Of a stretch of DNA of 64,000 nucleotides, positions 35,513 to 45,746 are shown one piece after another (the stretch's first letter is position 1; each line of letters starts with the position of its first letter). Made by a program: the position numbers and the translations under genes. Source of the DNA: Vibrio sp. qd031 (lineage in GTDB: Bacteria; Pseudomonadota; Gammaproteobacteria; Enterobacterales; Vibrionaceae); the NCBI RefSeq assembly GCF_002100145.1, contig NZ_JXQD01000024.1:374094-438093 (forward strand). The letters are read 5' to 3'. A model generated the notes under the pieces. It saw only the letters and a program-made list of their open reading frames with translations, made no database searches and had not been told where the DNA came from.

Positions 35513-37858
35513 CTAATTGAATAGCCCTTTTAACAACTTATCTGATAACTTTTTCACTTCGTCATCTTCCGCTTTATCACCCAGCAGTTTTTTCAGTCCG
35601 CGCTCAGCTTCTTTTTTGGCTTTCTCTTCCAGTTTAGCTTTATTGCGTTCAAGCTCTTGAGCTTGCAGCGCCGCAAAATCCAAACCAAATTTAGGATCGG
35701 ACCATGGACCACGAATCGACAGTGGGATAGTGAGGTCTTTAAGATCGTTAATATCGTCACCCCCTTGCCCTTCTAACGTGCCCACAATCGAGACTTTGGT
35801 CAGTGCGTCAATGTTTTGCTGTAAGTAATTCGCTTGACCTTGCGCCGTCACACGAAGCAATGGAGACTGCATGGCGAAGTCATCGGTAGTGACATTGCCT
35901 TTATCAAACTTAAACTCGCCGCTAAGTGCACTGAAGTCGGTTTTTTTCACTTCTGATTGATGCGCGGAAGACTGACCTTTAATTTTGGCGTAATTATCAC
36001 GAATAATCTGCGCCAGATTGATGCCGTTAATCGCACCATCGGTAAAGCTTACGTTTGCCACACCGATTAGGTTTTTCATTAGGTTATCGGGTATTAAACT
36101 CGAACCACTGAACGTCGTGGTCGTGGTTGCAAGCCCTTCTATTAAGTCGGTGTCCGCGACAGCCACGAGCAGAGGCTTAGCCTGTACTTTGGTTAACGCA
36201 ACATCGCCCTTATAAGTTGGCGTGGCCTGCTGAGCATTAAGTGTCGCATTTAGCTTTAATGACCCCTCGTACAACGACGCTGTAATGGCCTTCACTTTTG
36301 CCACACCATCGGTAACGGCAATATCGGTGTTTAGATTGGTCATCACTATATTTGATGCTTTAAATCGACCAAACTCTGTGCGCCCGGCAACATTGACCTG
36401 ACTCAATGCCGAAAGGTCGGGCTCTTGAGCGGCAACCTCTGTGGCGTCTTGCTCCTCATTTGAAGAGTTTTGCGCGGTGTCTTGAGTTGCCGCTGTTTCC
36501 CCTTTTGCCATAAGCGCATCGACGTCGACATTATCCGATGTTAGCAAGTAGGTGATGTTAGGTACCGCTTGACTGATGTCGGCGGCAACATGACCGTTGA
36601 ACACCATCTCATCGATAGATAATGGTGCAAACGTAACGGTAGATTGACTGCCGTCCACATCGTAATCGATGCCACCTTGCCAACTCATGTTCATTGGAGA
36701 ATAAGGTAAGGTGTCGCCTTGTAGAGTTGAAGTCAGCGACAGCGTATCAAGCTTAATGGCCGAAATCGCTTCATCAATCCACAACTGCATCGACAATTGA
36801 TTGTCGAACGACACACCGCTGGCACTGCCTTTTAATGAGATTGATACAGGGTTGGCAACGTCATAGCCAAAAGTCGGTATCGACATATCAAAGCTTGATA
36901 TTGAGACACCTTCTCCATTCACATTGGAGGCCATTGTAATATTGCGCAGTTGATATTGACTCAAATCGTCCTCGAGCAATAGTTCAAGACCCAACTCAAC
37001 CTTAACGGTATTGCCACCGCTGATTAGCGTGCTCTCAAGTGCCACGGGTGCCCATTGGTTGAGTTCGAATTGATCGAGGGTAAGTATCAATGGACTCACT
37101 TCAACACTCGGATCGCGGTAGGTTGACGTAAGTGAAAACCCCTTCAATTGAGGAGACGCCAAATCTGCATCTAACCACAGTCCAGTGTCTAAACTAGCTG
37201 AAAATTGCTGATTGTTATGTGTACCTTCGACAGACAGCGCCAGTTGACTCCACTTATCAAAACCAAACTCGGTGAGTGTAAGGTTGAAGTTCTCCAATAA
37301 CAGGTTGGTGCCCGCTTGGGCGTCGGTGACTTGCAACTGACTGTCGGTAATACTGACGCCCGCAACCTCGATCGTCCAAGGCGTATCGGAGCTTAGAGGT
37401 TCGCTAGGGGCTGGCGACTCCACTGACTCTTCGCTGTCAGTAGCTTCGCTTGCTGATTCATCATTGGTTGCAGTGAACGCGTCCAGATTGGTGCGCCCAT
37501 CGTTAAGGGTTTCTAAAGAAAAAGACGCATTGGCGAGCTCCACTTGCTCAACAAATAGCTGTTTATCAAGCAATGGCAACACCTGAACACCCACACCGAC
37601 TTTATCTACACTCAGCAGTTTTCTATCACTAAAATCCGCGGGGTTATCGATGTACATCTTATCAATGGAAAGACCGAGGCTCGGAAAGAATCGCCAATTA
37701 ATATCGCCTTCAAGGGTGATCGTCATACCGGTGTTCGATTCAAATTGATCGGCAATCAAAGGCTTAAACTGGTTAGGGTTGACTAAAGTGATCAATGCAA
37801 CAATGGCCACTACCACTACAATAACCAAGCCACCAACAATATAGAGCAGTTTTTTCAT
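35513..37858 (-). CDS. asmA: AsmA-family protein
   Basis: The 781-residue protein has one N-terminal membrane anchor (YIVGGLVIVVVVAIVALITL) and a large periplasmic body. It begins with NPNQFKPLIADQFESNTGM and LEGDINWRFFPSLGLSIDK, the AsmA start, and its C-terminal AsmA region has DGAINGINLAQIIRDNYAKI and PLSIRGPWSDPKFGLDF. AsmA-like proteins resemble lipid-transfer bridges and influence outer-membrane lipid and lipopolysaccharide assembly. An acidic linker (EESVESPAPSEPLS) and a lysine- and glutamate-rich tail are additional low-complexity parts. GGAAGAG precedes the ATG. It lies downstream of udk on the same strand, separated by a repeat element. Confidence 0.9.
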   Translation of the reverse strand: MKKLLYIVGGLVIVVVVAIVALITLVNPNQFKPLIADQFESNTGMTITLEGDINWRFFPSLGLSIDKMYIDNPADFSDRKLLSVDKVGVGVQVLPLLDKQLFVEQVELANASFSLETLNDGRTNLDAFTATNDESASEATDSEESVESPAPSEPLSSDTPWTIEVAGVSITDSQLQVTDAQAGTNLLLENFNLTLTEFGFDKWSQLALSVEGTHNNQQFSASLDTGLWLDADLASPQLKGFSLTSTYRDPSVEVSPLILTLDQFELNQWAPVALESTLISGGNTVKVELGLELLLEDDLSQYQLRNITMASNVNGEGVSISSFDMSIPTFGYDVANPVSISLKGSASGVSFDNQLSMQLWIDEAISAIKLDTLSLTSTLQGDTLPYSPMNMSWQGGIDYDVDGSQSTVTFAPLSIDEMVFNGHVAADISQAVPNITYLLTSDNVDVDALMAKGETAATQDTAQNSSNEEQDATEVAAQEPDLSALSQVNVAGRTEFGRFKASNIVMTNLNTDIAVTDGVAKVKAITASLYEGSLKLNATLNAQQATPTYKGDVALTKVQAKPLLVAVADTDLIEGLATTTTTFSGSSLIPDNLMKNLIGVANVSFTDGAINGINLAQIIRDNYAKIKGQSSAHQSEVKKTDFSALSGEFKFDKGNVTTDDFAMQSPLLRVTAQGQANYLQQNIDALTKVSIVGTLEGQGGDDINDLKDLTIPLSIRGPWSDPKFGLDFAALQAQELERNKAKLEEKAKKEAERGLKKLLGDKAEDDEVKKLSDKLLKGLFN

Positions 37859-37890
37859 TATTTCTCTTCCATGAATCCAGACAGGCAGTT

Positions 37891-38052
37891 ATACCAATCG
37901 AAGTAATTAACTGGTCAGAAAATTGCGCCGGAAAAATCGCTAAGAGCAAGGCAAAGATTGCCGTAGATAGTCGTTCTACCTACAAAATCTTTAACACCGC
38001 TATTAGCGATTTTAACAAGCAAGAATGACCAGTTAATTGCTTTGGTTGGTAT
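37891..38052. repeat. Inverted-repeat-bounded intergenic element, 162 bases (MITE-like)
   Basis: The left end ATACCAATCGAAGTAATTAA and the right end, TTAATTGCTTTGGTTGGTAT, are imperfect inverted copies; the adjoining CTGGTCA and TGACCAG extend them. Inside are further self-complementary parts, AATCGCTAAGAGC and TAGCGATTTT. There is no coding frame. A shortened relative occurs at 45747-45796. The features are those of a non-autonomous mobile or ERIC-like repeat dispersed in Vibrio genomes. Confidence 0.75.
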
Positions 38053-38072
38053 TGCATACTAGAACATACCAA

Positions 38073-38108
38073 TAAAAAACTGGGAGCGCGATGGCTCCCA
38101 GTGGTTTT
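38073..38108 (-). terminator. Terminator after udk
   Basis: ACTGGGAGC and GCTCCCAGT form a perfect 9-base stem. On the minus strand a T-run follows. It lies 13 bases beyond the udk stop. Confidence 0.85.
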
Positions 38109-38120
38109 GTTGTTTGACTC

Positions 38121-38762
38121 TTAAGAGCGCAACAGTTTTGCAATGTGTGCTTTTAACACATCGATGGCAATTCGGTTTTTGCCCCCTCTTGGTACGATGA
38201 TGTCAGCGTACTGCTTTGAAGGTTCGATAAATTGCATAAACATTGGACGTACGGTTTCTTGATACTGTTGCAGCACCGACTCCATTGTCCGTCCGCGATC
38301 TTCCACATCTCGCTTAATACGACGCAATAAACAGATGTCTAATGGCGTATCCATAAAGACTGTTGCGTGCATAATATTGCGCAGGCGAGGTTCGGTCAGC
38401 AATAAAATGCCTTCCAGAATAATCACCTTTTTAGGAGTCATAGTCGTGGTGTTTTCGGTACGGGTGTGTTCAGAGTAGCTGTACTCTGGCACCTCAGCTG
38501 CTTCGCCGGCCACTAGCGCTTCCAAATGCTCACATAATAGATCATGGTCCAGTGCACTTGGGTGGTCATAGTTTGTCTGCACACGCTCTTCCATGCTGAG
38601 ATGGCTTTGATCTTTGTAGTACCGGTCCTCGGTGATCACTCCAATTTGTTGGTCGCCCACTTTTGCGCGTAACTCGTTGTAGATGGTGCTCGCAATCAAG
38701 CTCTTACCTGATGCTGAAGCACCTGCGATACCCACAATAATACAGTGATTATTTTCAGACAT
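38121..38762 (-). CDS. udk: Uridine kinase
   Basis: The 213-residue cytoplasmic enzyme phosphorylates uridine and cytidine in pyrimidine salvage. The P-loop is GASASGKS (residues 14-21), followed by [27 protein letters not shown] and [13 protein letters not shown], all typical of Udk. It is divergent from metG across 283 bases. In E. coli metG is divergent from mrp (apbC); here no mrp gene lies between or beside them. Confidence 0.97.
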   Translation of the reverse strand: MSENNHCIIVGIAGASASGKSLIASTIYNELRAKVGDQQIGVITEDRYYKDQSHLSMEERVQTNYDHPSALDHDLLCEHLEALVAGEAAEVPEYSYSEHTRTENTTTMTPKKVIILEGILLLTEPRLRNIMHATVFMDTPLDICLLRRIKRDVEDRGRTMESVLQQYQETVRPMFMQFIEPSKQYADIIVPRGGKNRIAIDVLKAHIAKLLRS

Positions 38763-39045
38763 TTTAGGACACCTAACCTATAAAAAATTGAGCTTGCGAC
38801 CAAAACTGGTCTGGAACAAGCATAAACCCTCTAATTATAGGGAGAGAACTTCCGAGATACCAGTGATCGGATCATGGCTGCTAATTATTTATACAATTTT
38901 TCTGTAATCATTCCATCGCTGCGCTAAGTCAACGGAAATAGCAACGAAATGTCTGCCATTTTCGCAACGATTGTTGGAGTCAAATACCCTTTAAGGTACT
39001 ATTATCGGCTCATTCCAATTATTTACCGAAAAGCGAATTTAGAGT

Positions 39046-41097
39046 ATGGCAAACGATCCAAGAAAACTTCTGGTCACATGTGCGCTTCCTTACGCTAACG
39101 GCTCAATTCACCTTGGTCATATGCTTGAGCATATCCAGGCTGATATTTGGGTTCGTTACCAAAGACTGCGTGGCAATGTTGTAAACTTCATCTGTGCAGA
39201 CGATGCCCACGGCACGCCTATCATGTTAAAAGCACAACAGATGGGGATCACGCCGGAAGAGATGATCGCAGCGGTAAGTGAAGAGCACCAAAAAGACTTT
39301 GCTGGCTTTGATATCAGTTTCGACAATTATCACAGCACCCACTCAGAAGAAAACCGCGAGTTGGCGTCTCACATCTATTTGCAACTAAAGCAAAATGGCT
39401 TTATTTCAAGTCGCACTATCTCGCAACTGTTCGACCCTGAAAAAGAGATGTTCTTACCGGATCGTTTTGTTAAAGGCACTTGCCCAAAATGTAAATCGGA
39501 AGACCAATACGGCGACAACTGTGATAACTGTGGTGAAACCTACAGCCCAACTGAACTGATCAATCCTAAATCAGCGGTATCGGGCGCAACGCCAATCATG
39601 AAAGATTCTGAGCACTTCTTCTTTGACTTGCCACAGTTTGAAAGCATGCTTAAAGAGTGGACTCGCTCTGGCTCGCTGCAAACAGAAACCGCAAACAAGA
39701 TGCAAGAGTGGTTCGAATCTGGACTTCAGCAGTGGGACATTTCACGTGATGCACCTTACTTTGGTTTTGAAATCCCTGGCGAGAAAGATAAGTTCTTCTA
39801 CGTCTGGCTAGACGCACCGATTGGCTACATGGGCTCGTTTAAAAACCTGTGTGACAAACGTGACGATCTAGACTTCGACGAATACTGGAAACAAGATTCA
39901 AGCACCGAGCTTTATCACTTTATTGGTAAAGACATCGTCTATTTCCACAGCCTATTCTGGCCTGCCATGCTTGACGGTGCAGGTTACCGTAAACCAAATA
40001 ATGTCTTTGTTCACGGTTACGTTACCGTTAATGGTGCAAAAATGTCTAAATCAAAAGGGACATTTGTCAAAGCAAGCACTTACTTAAACCACCTAGACCC
40101 AGAATGTCTACGTTACTACTACGCGGCAAAACTTAACAACCGTATTGATGACCTAGACCTTAATCTTGACGACTTTACACAGCGTGTAAACGCCGATGTG
40201 GTTAACAAGATCGTCAACCTTGCTTCTCGTAACGCAGGCTTTATCAGCAAGCGCTTTGAAGGCAAATTGTCAGCAACCTTTACTCAGCCTGAGCTTTACG
40301 CAGAATTCGCAGCGGCCGCTGAGCGCATTGCTGAGATGTATGAGTCTCGTGAGTTTAGCCGCGCGATTCGTGAAATCACTGCCTTGGCAGATAAAGCGAA
40401 TCAGTACGTCGACGAAATGGCACCTTGGGTTGTTGCCAAGCAAGAAGGTCAAGACCAACTGCTGCAAGAAATTTGCTCGGTGGGCATTAACCTATTCCGT
40501 GTATTGATGACTTACCTTAAGCCGGTAATGCCTGAGCTTGCGTCTCGCACTGAAGCGTTCTTAAACCAAGAGCTCACTTGGGATGCGATTGGTGAACCAC
40601 TTGTGGATCATGAAATCACCAAGTTTAAAGCGCTGTTTAATCGCATCGACCCGAAAAAAGTCGAAGCCATGATCGAAGCGTCAAAAGAGGATGCTGCGGT
40701 TGAGAAAGCGGCCGCCGAAAAAGCGGTGCAAGCTGAAACCGAAACAGAACTGAGCAAAGACCCAATTGCCGACGAAATTGAGTTTGATGATTTCGCTAAA
40801 GTGGATCTGCGCATTGCCAAAATAGTCGAGTGCGAAGAAGTGCCAAAAGCCAACAAGCTTTTGAAGCTTGTACTGGACATCGGTGGCGAGACACGCCAAG
40901 TGTTTGCTGGGATTAAGTCGGCGTACAAGCCAGAAGATTTAATCGGTAAACATACTGTTATGGTCGCCAACCTTAAACCTCGTAAAATGAAGTTTGGCAT
41001 GTCAGAAGGTATGGTACTTGCCGCAGGCCCTGGTGGTAAAGATTTGTGGATCCTTGAGCCGCACGAAGGAGCTCAACCTGGAATGCGCGTAATGTAA
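39046..41097 (+). CDS. metG: Methionyl-tRNA synthetase
   Basis: The 683-residue class I synthetase charges tRNA-Met. Its HIGH signature is HLGH (residues 22-25), the zinc-binding cysteines lie in [17 protein letters not shown], the KMSKS loop reads KMSKS in [12 protein letters not shown], and the anticodon domain follows. The C-terminal domain (about 575-683, [18 protein letters not shown]) is the tRNA-binding and dimerising module of long MetG. An Ala/Lys/Glu-rich linker joins the two. A strong terminator follows at 41112-41146. Confidence 0.98.
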   Translation: MANDPRKLLVTCALPYANGSIHLGHMLEHIQADIWVRYQRLRGNVVNFICADDAHGTPIMLKAQQMGITPEEMIAAVSEEHQKDFAGFDISFDNYHSTHSEENRELASHIYLQLKQNGFISSRTISQLFDPEKEMFLPDRFVKGTCPKCKSEDQYGDNCDNCGETYSPTELINPKSAVSGATPIMKDSEHFFFDLPQFESMLKEWTRSGSLQTETANKMQEWFESGLQQWDISRDAPYFGFEIPGEKDKFFYVWLDAPIGYMGSFKNLCDKRDDLDFDEYWKQDSSTELYHFIGKDIVYFHSLFWPAMLDGAGYRKPNNVFVHGYVTVNGAKMSKSKGTFVKASTYLNHLDPECLRYYYAAKLNNRIDDLDLNLDDFTQRVNADVVNKIVNLASRNAGFISKRFEGKLSATFTQPELYAEFAAAAERIAEMYESREFSRAIREITALADKANQYVDEMAPWVVAKQEGQDQLLQEICSVGINLFRVLMTYLKPVMPELASRTEAFLNQELTWDAIGEPLVDHEITKFKALFNRIDPKKVEAMIEASKEDAAVEKAAAEKAVQAETETELSKDPIADEIEFDDFAKVDLRIAKIVECEEVPKANKLLKLVLDIGGETRQVFAGIKSAYKPEDLIGKHTVMVANLKPRKMKFGMSEGMVLAAGPGGKDLWILEPHEGAQPGMRVM

Positions 41098-41111
41098 GTC
41101 GCAATCTAACT

Positions 41112-41146
41112 AAAAAGGCCATGCATACAAATACATGGCCTTTTTT
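41112..41146 (+). terminator. Bidirectional terminator between metG and cheV
   Basis: AAAAAGGCCATG and CATGGCCTTTTTT pair around a 10-base loop, with an A-run on one side and a T-run on the other. It can end both convergent transcripts. Confidence 0.85.
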
Positions 41147-41179
41147 GTGCCTAGTCACCAACAGACTCAATTTTGGATG

Positions 41180-42124
41180 TTAGGCTTTTAGAATATGTCT
41201 CAATCTATCTTGAGCAATTTCAACCAATAAATCGGGTTGGAATTTAGAGATAAACTTATCACAACCCACCTTCTCCGACATCGCATCGTTAAAACTGCCA
41301 CTAAGCGAGGTGTTCAAAGTGATGTACAGGTCTTTCAGCGCGGGATCGTTGCGCACTTCGTGAGTCAGTTTGTATCCGTCCATTTCAGGCATTTCGGCGT
41401 CGGTGATCATCATTAGTAGATCCTCAGCAACATTGCGTCCTTCGTCGCGCCAATGCTGAAGCAAGGTTAGCGCTTCAAGACCATCGCTACACTCGATAAT
41501 GTTAAGCCCTAACTGAGACAGCGTGCCTTTAACTTGATTACGCGCGGTTGAGGAATCATCCACGACTAGAATTGAACGGCCCGCAAGTTTGGGTGCGACC
41601 TCTTGGTCCAACACATCGTCACTGATGCGCGTGTCATAGTCGACGATTTCTGCCAATACTTTTTCGACATCAATAATCTCAACGATTTTATTGACACCGT
41701 CATCTTCAATTTGAGTAATTGCAGTTAAATAGTTGGCGCGACCTGCAGTTTTTGGTGGCGGTTGAATCTCCGTCCATGCCGTGTTAACAATGTTACGGAC
41801 TTGGCCAACCAAAAAGCCCTGAACAGAACGGTTGTATTCGGTCACGATAAGATTTTGCTCTTCTTCCGCTTGCATAGATCGAAAGCCAATGGCAGAACGT
41901 AAATCAATCACCGGAACTGATTCGCCACGCAAAGTCGCTACACCAGAGATTTTATGGTGCGAGCCTGGAAGTTTGGTCAAAGGGGGAAGCTTGAGTACTT
42001 CTTGTACTTTAAATACGTTAATTGCGTACAACTGACGGCCATTTAAACTAAACAGCAGTAATTCAAGGCGGTTTTCGCCTACAAGTTTTGTCCGTTGGTC
42101 GACGGTGCTTAAAACGCCACTCAT
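41180..42124 (-). CDS. cheV: Chemotaxis coupling protein CheV (second copy)
   Basis: The 314-residue protein has an N-terminal CheW-like domain (about 1-165, with LYAINVFKVQEVLKLPPL and GFLVGQVRNIVNTAW) and a C-terminal receiver (about 180-310, SILVVDDSSTARNQVK; phosphoacceptor Asp in MITDAEMPEMDGY; KFISKFQ). It couples receptors to CheA and may dampen signalling when phosphorylated. It is a single gene, convergent with metG. Together with the copy at the left edge and two chemoreceptors, it points to an elaborate chemotaxis system. Confidence 0.96.
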   Translation of the reverse strand: MSGVLSTVDQRTKLVGENRLELLLFSLNGRQLYAINVFKVQEVLKLPPLTKLPGSHHKISGVATLRGESVPVIDLRSAIGFRSMQAEEEQNLIVTEYNRSVQGFLVGQVRNIVNTAWTEIQPPPKTAGRANYLTAITQIEDDGVNKIVEIIDVEKVLAEIVDYDTRISDDVLDQEVAPKLAGRSILVVDDSSTARNQVKGTLSQLGLNIIECSDGLEALTLLQHWRDEGRNVAEDLLMMITDAEMPEMDGYKLTHEVRNDPALKDLYITLNTSLSGSFNDAMSEKVGCDKFISKFQPDLLVEIAQDRLRHILKA

Positions 42125-42224
42125 TGATCGTCCCTTTGTTGAGTCTAGTAACCGCGTAAGAGTACTACAAAGTGCAACACTTTACAGTATAATATACTTA
42201 AAAATTGGGTGCTGACTCAATCTG

Positions 42225-43439
42225 CTAGCCTTCAAGTACCTTTATCAACAGATCGCCATCGTAGAGCGCCTGTTTCACGAGAGCCGCACCGGGCATCGTC
42301 GCTTGTTTATAAAACCGGCTCTCCACCAGCTCTAAGTCCTGATGATAAATAGGGAGACACTGCTCACGAATGCATTTGAGAATTTGCGGGTAAAGGACGT
42401 CTTTAGCCTGATTAATCACCCCGCCAATGAGCACTTTTTCGGGATTAAAGAGGTTAACGATGATTGAAATACCGTTACCCAAGTAACGCCCTAGCTCTTC
42501 AATCACCTCTACCGCGAGAGGGTCGCCCGCCGTCGCCGCATCACATATTGACTCTATCGAAATATCATCGCCGGCAAGAATGCTCGGTGAGCCGGTAGCA
42601 ATCTTAGCCACCACTTTTGCACGAATAGCAGCCGAACTAGCCACCGTTTCTAAACAGCCGTAGTTGCCACAGTAACACTTCTCTCCATTTGGGACGACCT
42701 GCACGTGTCCCAACTCGCCAATGTTGCCGTGGCGACCTTGTAGAACCCTTCCTTCGAGGATTATGCCTGCTCCTACGCCATGATGGATAGAAATCAGTGC
42801 GGAGTTTTCATTTTGCTGCGAGTTGCCAAATAGTTTTTCTGATAGCGCCCACGCACGCGTATCGTTGGCCACGAATACGGGTAGCCCTGTGGCTTCGTAA
42901 ATGGCAGGACCCAATGCCATTTTAGTGACTTTGTAATGTGGCATTTGTAGCACTGTACCGGTATCGGACAAGACCAATCCAGGGAGGGTAAGTGCTATTG
43001 CGGTGACACGTTCTAATTGCGTTGAATTGGTTTGGAAAAAGTCGTCTATTTCTTTGAGTATGCGTTCAAAGAGCGGTTGCTGCTCTTTCTCGACGATATC
43101 GATTTTGGTATCAACCAGAATGTTTCCACCAAGATCGTGAAGCGCCATCGTTAAATAACCACGACCTAGACGCATCGACAAGAACTGCCAACCATCATTG
43201 TTAGTTTGCAGTCCGACAGCAGGACGGCCTCGGCTGGTCGCTTCTTGAACAACCGTTTCATGGACTAAATGTGCTGCGATGAGTTCACGAGTGATTTTGG
43301 TGATACTCGCTGGTGCCAGTTCACTCAACTTACTCAGATCAATGCGCGATATAGGGCCAAATTGGTCAATGAGTTTATAGACTCGGCCAGCGTTGATCTG
43401 TTTGATATGATCAATGTGACCGGGTTGGGCCATATACAT
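42225..43439 (-). CDS. mlc: ROK-family glucose-regulated repressor Mlc
   Basis: The 404-residue protein closely follows E. coli Mlc from the first residues (QPGHIDHIKQINAG; SRIDLSKLSELAPASITKI) to the end (TMPGAALVKQALYDGDLLI). It has an N-terminal winged helix-turn-helix (about 15-75) and a ROK domain with the zinc motif CYCGNYGCLE. In enteric bacteria Mlc represses ptsG, pts and manXYZ genes and is captured at the membrane by dephosphorylated PtsG when glucose is present. ptsG lies about 3 kb away in this window. The first Met is kept, though the ATG two codons on (MAQPGH) is equally close to the enteric start. Confidence 0.93.
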   Translation of the reverse strand: MYMAQPGHIDHIKQINAGRVYKLIDQFGPISRIDLSKLSELAPASITKITRELIAAHLVHETVVQEATSRGRPAVGLQTNNDGWQFLSMRLGRGYLTMALHDLGGNILVDTKIDIVEKEQQPLFERILKEIDDFFQTNSTQLERVTAIALTLPGLVLSDTGTVLQMPHYKVTKMALGPAIYEATGLPVFVANDTRAWALSEKLFGNSQQNENSALISIHHGVGAGIILEGRVLQGRHGNIGELGHVQVVPNGEKCYCGNYGCLETVASSAAIRAKVVAKIATGSPSILAGDDISIESICDAATAGDPLAVEVIEELGRYLGNGISIIVNLFNPEKVLIGGVINQAKDVLYPQILKCIREQCLPIYHQDLELVESRFYKQATMPGAALVKQALYDGDLLIKVLEG

Positions 43440-43592
43440 AGGGATGTCCAGATAGAAGTATTCGCTCTATTTTTTTACTTTACGAACTAAATGTGAAGCG
43501 AATAGAAGCCTGCTCGTGATTCACTTCACGAAGTTAATGCTCAATACAAAATAAGGGTCAAAGTTTGTATAGGGTCGTAGCTCAATAATATC

Positions 43593-44807
43593 TTAGTGAA
43601 CATCCCATTGCGGATGTGTCTTTGGCACAACGGGCGGCGGATTGAGAGTGATTCGCTTCTCATGTGCAAGGTAAAACTGCTCGATAAAGTGATATCCTGC
43701 AGCAAGCCCTGTCTCATAATCCTGCTCAATGTCGTCAAGGTCGCTTAATAGTGGTCTCGATTTCAATGGTTGTTGCGGCGCTATCTGAACAATAAATGTA
43801 TCTTGGGGCGGACACTGTAAAAACTGCTGAGTCAATTGGTACGTCTGATAGTGAACCATAAGTTGATCGAGCATTTGCGGCGAAAAGTCTCCTCCTAGCA
43901 GCTGACCTAAACGGTAAATATCATCAGCACCAAACAACCACCGCCCACCATTTAACAGATTGGTTTTAGATAAGCGTTTTTGCTTCTGAACAGAAGTCGC
44001 TCTATCAGCTAAAAAGCTACGCCAATCATGTTGCCACTGACTTTTTTGCTCGTTCCAGTAACCCTGCAGTTTTTTAAGTGACTCTTCGTACCACGCAGTA
44101 TCGTTTTTCGGCGAGTTTGCTATTAACTCTTGCGGTACTTCAATGTCATTATCGATTGGTTCTGTGCGTATGACGACGATACAACGCGCACCTTGTCGCC
44201 AGGCTTCTTGCACCGGAACAGACGCTGATACACCACCATCGACGTAATTGCGCCCATTAAGGTTGACTTCACCGTCGTATAGATGAGGAATAGCGCAGGT
44301 GGCTTCCATTACTTTGGCCCAATCATCGCTAAACATTGGAAGGTACTCGTCTTGCAACGTATCGACATTTGTCACGCACGCGTGGGCTTTTCGATTGCCG
44401 AGAACTTGCTTGCCAAGGTTAAAGTCCAGTTTATACGGAAAGTGGTTTAACTGCTCTATCGCCCAACCAATGTCCATTTTTTTCTGATGGCGAAAGTAAC
44501 CATACAGGCTAAAAAACTGGCTGTCCGTGGTCAGCTCGGTAATAAACTTATGCCCCAACTTGGGTTGGCGGCACAAAAAACTAAGGATGTTCATGGCCCC
44601 AGCTGACGTGCCGTAGAAATGACTAAAGGGATCAAAATTGGACAACAAAAAAGCGTCGAGTACACCAGCGGTGTACGCGCCCTTTTGACCTCCCCCCTGA
44701 ACAACCAGCGCAATATCACCATTTAGGTATTTGGCAAATTGGTCACTATTGAGTTCATACGCAGACGAGGTAACAAAGCCTGAATTACAGGAATTAGAGC
44801 CGTTCAT
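43593..44807 (-). CDS. Patatin-like phospholipase (YjjU-like)
   Basis: The 404-residue protein has the patatin lipase core: an oxyanion loop GGGQKGAYTAGVLDAFL (about 37-53), the nucleophile Ser in GTSAG and the catalytic Asp in VDGGVSASVP. The Ser/Asp dyad is therefore complete. A charged C-terminal region of about 150 residues follows (WNEQKSQWQHDWRSFLADRA). No signal peptide is present, so action is probably on the inner face of the cell membrane. Only eight bases separate it from the small YnhF-like gene upstream, which implies co-transcription. Confidence 0.9.
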   Translation of the reverse strand: MNGSNSCNSGFVTSSAYELNSDQFAKYLNGDIALVVQGGGQKGAYTAGVLDAFLLSNFDPFSHFYGTSAGAMNILSFLCRQPKLGHKFITELTTDSQFFSLYGYFRHQKKMDIGWAIEQLNHFPYKLDFNLGKQVLGNRKAHACVTNVDTLQDEYLPMFSDDWAKVMEATCAIPHLYDGEVNLNGRNYVDGGVSASVPVQEAWRQGARCIVVIRTEPIDNDIEVPQELIANSPKNDTAWYEESLKKLQGYWNEQKSQWQHDWRSFLADRATSVQKQKRLSKTNLLNGGRWLFGADDIYRLGQLLGGDFSPQMLDQLMVHYQTYQLTQQFLQCPPQDTFIVQIAPQQPLKSRPLLSDLDDIEQDYETGLAAGYHFIEQFYLAHEKRITLNPPPVVPKTHPQWDVH

Positions 44808-44815
44808 AAATGCGC

Positions 44816-44905
44816 TTAGGCAAGAATCGCGATAAACGAAAATGCGTATATTATGGCGAATATGATTGCAGTGAGCACAAGTGAAGCTTTCAATTCATTG
44901 GTCAT
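44816..44905 (-). CDS. ynhF: YnhF-family 29-residue membrane protein
   Basis: ATG at 44905 follows TAGGAGG at seven bases, an ideal ribosome site. The frame codes for 29 residues: a polar start MTNELKASL and one membrane segment (LTAIIFAIIYAFSFIAILA). E. coli YnhF is also 29 residues and begins MSTDLKFSLV with the same layout, so this is very likely its homologue. Function is unknown in E. coli. The stop lies eight bases before the patatin-like gene, so the two form one transcription unit. Confidence 0.75.
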   Translation of the reverse strand: MTNELKASLVLTAIIFAIIYAFSFIAILA

Positions 44906-45116
44906 AGCGGTTCCTCCTACTCAAACTATAGTTCATCTTAACGGCAATTTTGTTTCATTCCTGCAACCGCGAAACCAGATTGGAATCTACGTCACTGCCC
45001 TTAGAGACTTTCTGCGAGCTTCACTAGATAAATCCGTTTTTAGTACTTATATTCAAGTGGTTACTTTTTAGTTTTGCTCACATTTTTTCTCTCCACATAG
45101 GAATAAGGACGTTGCT

Positions 45117-45707
45117 ATGCGATTTCGCATCTTTTCTTCCGCGTTGTTGTCTGCGCTCAGTGCAACGGCTGTGGCTAATTCCGTGTATATCACACCAATG
45201 ATTGGTCTGAGCAACGGAGTAAAATTTGAGTCTGACGAAGGAGAGACTTACACCACTAAGTCGGATCTCAATTATAATTTGGCAGTGGATGTTCCTTTCC
45301 AACAAGGTCGAATTGGTTTCGTTTACAGTGAAAACAAGTCCGAACTCGACTCACCGCAACTCGATAACACCATACGCTACCTGCACTTTCAAAGCGCCCT
45401 TTACTACCCTGTAGCCGAAAAGGTATCCACCTATGTCGGTTTAGGACTCGGGGCGACGCAATTAAGCGCCAGTTGGTATGAGGCTGACTATCTATTTTCT
45501 GCCAGTGCGTTTGGTGGTGTGGAATATAATGTCAGTAAAAATATCGCTTTGCAGGCTCAAGTCCGCTGGTTTGGCTCACTGCTGAGTAAGGATACTGCTT
45601 CTGTGTGTAACTATCCAAACGAGGAAGGTGGCGGGTGTAAGCTCTATTTTAATGGTGACTGGTTGAGCCAGGTGCAAGGTAATCTAGGGGTAACCTTTAG
45701 TTTCTAA
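45117..45707 (+). CDS. Predicted small outer-membrane beta-barrel protein
   Basis: The 196-residue protein has a signal peptide ending ATAVA (about residue 20), then alternating amphipathic strands (SVYITPMIGLSNGVKFES, IRYLHFQSALYYPV, VSTYVGLGLGATQLSA, IALQAQVRWFG), and ends with Phe (NLGVTFSF), the usual end signal for outer-membrane barrels. Two Cys (CNYPNEEGGGC) near residue 165 may form a loop disulfide. It resembles eight-stranded OmpX/OmpA-like barrels in size, but the exact family was not recognised. AAGGA precedes the ATG. Confidence 0.75.
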   Translation: MRFRIFSSALLSALSATAVANSVYITPMIGLSNGVKFESDEGETYTTKSDLNYNLAVDVPFQQGRIGFVYSENKSELDSPQLDNTIRYLHFQSALYYPVAEKVSTYVGLGLGATQLSASWYEADYLFSASAFGGVEYNVSKNIALQAQVRWFGSLLSKDTASVCNYPNEEGGGCKLYFNGDWLSQVQGNLGVTFSF

Positions 45708-45746
45708 CCCACTCTGCCACGCCGATTAACACCAAACGAAGTCGTT

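Noticed and set aside
44853..45071. Plus-strand frame of 72 codons
   Set aside because: It is antisense to the YnhF-like gene, which has a far better ribosome site, and its sequence shows no family features.
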